A stretch of 64,000 bases of DNA, taken from positions 248,001-312,000 of the forward strand of contig CAXBGS010000003.1 in NCBI GenBank assembly GCA_963975425.1, given 5' to 3'. Origin of the DNA: CAXBGS01 sp963975425. GTDB lineage: Bacteria; Planctomycetota; Planctomycetia; Pirellulales; Pirellulaceae. How positions within the stretch are numbered: position 1 is the first letter of the stretch; each line of letters begins with the position of its first letter. Below are positions 63,352 through 64,000 of the stretch, piece after piece. The translations under genes were made by a program, and so were the position numbers. A model generated the notes under the pieces. It had not been told where the DNA came from and did not search any database. It saw nothing but the letters and a program-made list of their open reading frames with translations.

Positions 63352-63612
63352 TCATCCTGCCGAACCGCCGCTCCCATCTCGCCCCCAATGACAAGAACGA
63401 TCGGAAGTGCGGACTAAAGAGAATTCCGACGACGACGCAGTGAACCCACGCCCACCAGCAAACAGCCGATGCCAAACGTCGATCAGCAGGATGAGCAGAA
63501 TCAGAAGGGATGCCGCCGAAAACTGACTTAAGAAACCACGTCCGTCGCTCGATACACTGCAGCGGTTTGCGTGATCCGATGCTTGGTCGTTCGGTGGATC
63601 GTATGGGTTCAT
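63352..63612 (-). CDS. Small membrane protein with NPYDPP start
   Basis: 86 aa starting MNPYDPPND, the N-terminal motif common in small planctomycete membrane proteins, then one hydrophobic segment (SAASLLILLILLIDVWHRLFAGG, about 33-53) and a Ser/Gly/Arg-rich tail. No other domain. It lies 98 bases upstream of the PQQ-like gene on the same strand, and downstream of the partial gene at the window edge. Small size makes this uncertain; the motif and the helix are what support it. Confidence 0.5.
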   Translation of the reverse strand: MNPYDPPNDQASDHANRCSVSSDGRGFLSQFSAASLLILLILLIDVWHRLFAGGRGFTASSSEFSLVRTSDRSCHWGRDGSGGSAG

Positions 63613-63685
63613 CCACTTCGCCCGGTACTCGGCACATCTCGGTCGCGCCGGCCAACGTTTGTTCTACTAAACACCTGTCATTGTA

Positions 63686-64000
63686 TCAGGACTGCATTGT
63701 TTTTCGCGAGTCAATCGCTTCTGGATTGCCTTCGATCGGCTTCGATGAGTCTGCCCAGGAAACGATCGAATCCCAAGCTGCGTTCGACATCGATGCCCGT
63801 TGATCCTGGGGACGACGCAAATCAGCGGGAGTGATTGCAAAAGCCGACCCGTTATCAAAGTGGGCCACGACTCTGTCGCTGGCGACTTCGATATTTTTCG
63901 CATCGGACCACTTAAAGTGGCTAACCACGCCCGGCAACTGAGTCAGCACACCGTCACGGCAAACCCAGCCCCACTGTCCGTACACGAATCTTGGTCTTTC
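63686..64000 (-). CDS. Partial protein at window edge
   Basis: The frame is open to the end of the window, so the N-terminus lies outside; 104 residues are visible. They read FVYGQWGWVCRDGVLTQLPGV and then a beta-rich FKWSDAKNIEVASDRVVAHFDNGSAFAITPADL, a pattern of a small PH-like or bacterial-PH domain (inference), and a polar end. A GTG at 63983-63985 could be a start but the frame reads through it. The function is not recognised. Confidence 0.6.
   Translation of the reverse strand, partial: ERPRFVYGQWGWVCRDGVLTQLPGVVSHFKWSDAKNIEVASDRVVAHFDNGSAFAITPADLRRPQDQRASMSNAAWDSIVSWADSSKPIEGNPEAIDSRKTMQS

Noticed and set aside
63254..63655. Longer N-terminus of the PQQ-like protein
   Set aside because: The open frame upstream of 63253 has no leader or conserved residue; the signal peptide and GAGGAA fix the later start, and the NPYDPP gene occupies part of this stretch in another frame.

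Overview
This window comes from a planctomycete chromosome, most likely the Pirellulaceae (Rhodopirellula-like). The evidence is the gene content: four Cys-type secreted sulfatases, a DUF1592-type cytochrome protein abutting a DUF1552 protein, three secreted PQQ-like beta-propeller proteins, membrane Ser/Thr kinases, a PEP-CTERM protein, small membrane proteins whose N-terminus carries an NPYAP/NPYDPP motif, and an exported TolC lipoprotein. No transposase, phage gene or CRISPR array was seen. Most genes look chromosomal and intact.

Layout. 1-3730: sucrose metabolism, with an amylosucrase (cut by the window edge) overlapping the end of a sucrose-phosphate synthase/phosphatase fusion. 4257-12069: a sulfatase, a TolC-family lipoprotein, an exported protein, a membrane kinase and a membrane protein, with a palindromic repeat element in between. 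12330-22094: mostly housekeeping and envelope genes (TPR membrane protein, UPF0178, NDH-2, LptF/G permease, GT2, XerC) and small exported or lipid-anchored proteins. 22339-33598: sulfatases, the DUF1552/DUF1592 pair, an AlkC-like glycosylase and a PQQ protein. 33744-41255: sugar genes (exported GalM, GalK, two XylR-type regulators around a PEP-CTERM gene, xylose isomerase). 41455-41587: tRNA-Ser(GGA) with a strong terminator. 41879-49250: PQQ protein, a very large kinase/STAND NTPase/FGE-like fusion, a conserved hypothetical and an esterase. 49851-60565: a tightly packed six-gene plus-strand run, ppc - CPA2 antiporter - ABC-type exporter - HlyD - TolC - outer-membrane protein. 60784-64000: RsgA, another PQQ protein and two small or partial genes.

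How the genes may work together. The sulfatases, esterase, exported mutarotase, galactokinase, XylR regulators and xylose isomerase fit removal of sulfate and acyl groups from polysaccharides followed by use of the released galactose and xylose. This is inference from content, not proof of one regulon.

The best candidate for something undescribed is the 49851-60565 run. It encodes a complete type-I-secretion-like trio (ABC, HlyD, TolC), but the ABC protein has lost its Walker A lysine, Walker B acidic residues and LSGGQ signature. It sits directly behind a K+/H+-antiporter-like gene and PEP carboxylase. Other points of interest are a 90-113 bp palindromic repeat family (three copies), a 4 x 19 bp minisatellite running over a stop codon, and the kinase-STAND-FGE fusion. 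Start codons were chosen by hand from signal peptides, domain starts and ribosome binding sites; family names come from recognised motifs, not from a database search.
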